Below are positions 63,901-64,000 of a stretch of DNA of 64,000 nt, in pieces (position 1 is the first letter of the stretch; each line of letters begins with the position of its first letter). Position numbers and translations under genes: made by a program. This DNA is from Argentina anserina (taxonomy: Eukaryota; Streptophyta; Magnoliopsida; Rosales; Rosaceae). The notes under the pieces were generated by a model that was not told where the DNA came from, did no database searches, and saw only the letters and a list, made by a program, of their open reading frames with translations. The stretch lies in NCBI RefSeq assembly GCF_933775445.1, contig NC_065878.1, positions 13,589,395 to 13,653,394 on the forward strand, given 5' to 3'.

Positions 63901-64000
63901 GCCTCTGACCTGCGAGATGAGGATGCTCATTCCCTGGACTGAAACCTACAGGAAACCCAGTAACCTCTCCTTGGTGTGAAGGTGATGGTGCTCGACCAGT
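58924..64000 (-). CDS. PUX9: UBX-domain protein with UIM motifs (PUX8/PUX9 type), 5' end outside window
   Basis: The minus-strand exons are 64000(partial)-63755, 63672-63589, 63487-63407, 62972-62850, 62752-62603, 62517-62404, 60152-60009, 59930-59874 and 59031-58924 (stop TAG at 58926-58924). All join in phase 0 with GT-AG borders and give 368 residues from the window edge. Ubiquitin-interacting motifs lie at about residues 51-70 (DVEEEMIQAAIEASKREAE), 99-115 (SDIDRAVLLSLK) and 186-198 (ELDEAIMLESALF). A charged helical stretch (DDDYLASLVADKEKE) follows. The UBX domain is at about 285-368: VTLLVRMPDGSRLSHRFR, LLFDFIDVSRVVEPGTYKV, VRSYPRHVFS and LGLTNKQEALFLELI. UBX domains bind CDC48/p97 and UIMs bind ubiquitin, so the protein is a likely p97 adaptor in ubiquitin-dependent processing. 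The N-terminal UBA-like part lies beyond 64000. PUX8 is the alternative name; PUX9 is preferred from the PMT15 neighbour (recalled Arabidopsis order). Confidence 0.93.
59344..59367 (+). repeat. Run of 24 G in the last PUX intron
   Basis: Twenty-four consecutive G lie on the plus strand, which is C on the transcribed sense of the PUX gene. The run is within the intron between exons 59930-59874 and 59031-58924. Its length may be inaccurate in the assembly. It could form a G-quadruplex. Confidence 0.9.
59382..59613. repeat. Two tandem copies of a 116-bp unit
   Basis: The unit starts GCTAAATTCCAATTAGC at 59382 and again at 59498, exactly 116 bp apart. The copies differ at about two positions (CAGTGGCC/CAGTTGCC and GACGTCC/GACATCC), and a GCTAA stub of a third copy follows. 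The duplication is recent and lies within the last PUX intron, 14 bp from the poly-G run. Confidence 0.9.
60569..62160. mobile_element. hAT-like element (GATACGGG repeats) in a PUX intron, perfect 8-bp TSD
   Basis: ATAGAAGT occurs immediately on both sides (60561-60568 and 62161-62168). The left end is CTATATAGCATGGATACGGG. The right end, reverse-complemented, is CTATGATGCACCAGTACGGG (13 of 20 match). Subterminal clusters of GGATACGG/CGTATCC lie at 60585-60760 and 62060-62145. The interior has a 5'-UTR-like tract: GC-richer leader at 60800-60900, a (CT)n run at about 60908-60947, and a GGAAAAAG/GTATGA splice-donor-like junction near 60967. This looks like the leader and first intron of a transposase gene or captured gene whose coding part has been deleted. 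Confidence 0.8.
60908..60947 (+). repeat. (CT)n microsatellite inside the hAT-like element
   Basis: About 40 bp of CT dinucleotide lies within the UTR-like part of the transposon. Confidence 0.9.

Overview
This window is nuclear DNA from a flowering plant, most likely a eudicot. It is AT-rich, its genes are split by many GT-AG introns, and most of it is transposable-element (TE) debris typical of plants: CACTA, hAT, Mutator-like, Copia, TRIM, SINE and MITE sequences. A Rosaceae source is possible from the style of the repeats, but I cannot establish it from the sequence.

Layout. 1-11 kb is repeat-rich. It holds a TGTCACAC-type tandem repeat, two adjacent MITEs with target-site duplications (TSDs), a 5'-truncated Copia element (about 6.06-9.70 kb) and a long-palindrome MITE. 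11.0-17.8 kb holds the remnant of a MAPKKK-type kinase gene on the minus strand. Its exons are split by a 3.1 kb CACTA element and a small hAT, its catalytic loop reads HGN instead of HRD, and its activation segment is lost. 18-24 kb is LTR-like debris plus a second copy of the palindromic MITE. 24.43-28.12 kb is a CACTA element with a perfect 3-bp TSD that carries fragments of two unrelated host genes: a Mediator MED15 KIX fragment and pieces of both nucleotide-binding domains of a PDR/ABCG transporter. 29.0-35.6 kb holds a SINE and an old, two-LTR Copia element on the minus strand. 38.4-49.0 kb is a stack of nested elements. A TRIM-like element has one LTR split by a hAT MITE, which is itself split by a hAT carrying five ~500-bp tandem repeats; the other LTR is split by a 4.7 kb CACTA element. 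50.8-54.4 kb holds a second 5'-truncated Copia, similar to the first.

The only clearly intact genes are at the right end. A six-exon PMT-type (DUF248/Methyltransf_29) putative methyltransferase lies at 54816-58463 on the plus strand. A UBX-domain protein with ubiquitin-interacting motifs, PUX8/PUX9-type, lies on the minus strand from 58924 and runs off the window at 64000. The two are tail to tail. From memory, PMT15 (At4g00750) and PUX9 (At4g00752) are also neighbours in Arabidopsis, so this may be a conserved gene pair. The PUX gene carries a 1.6 kb hAT-like insertion, a 24-base G run and a recent 116-bp tandem duplication in its introns. The PMT product would act in the Golgi on cell-wall polysaccharide; the PUX product would act as a ubiquitin and CDC48/p97 adaptor. 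I see no functional link between them beyond adjacency.
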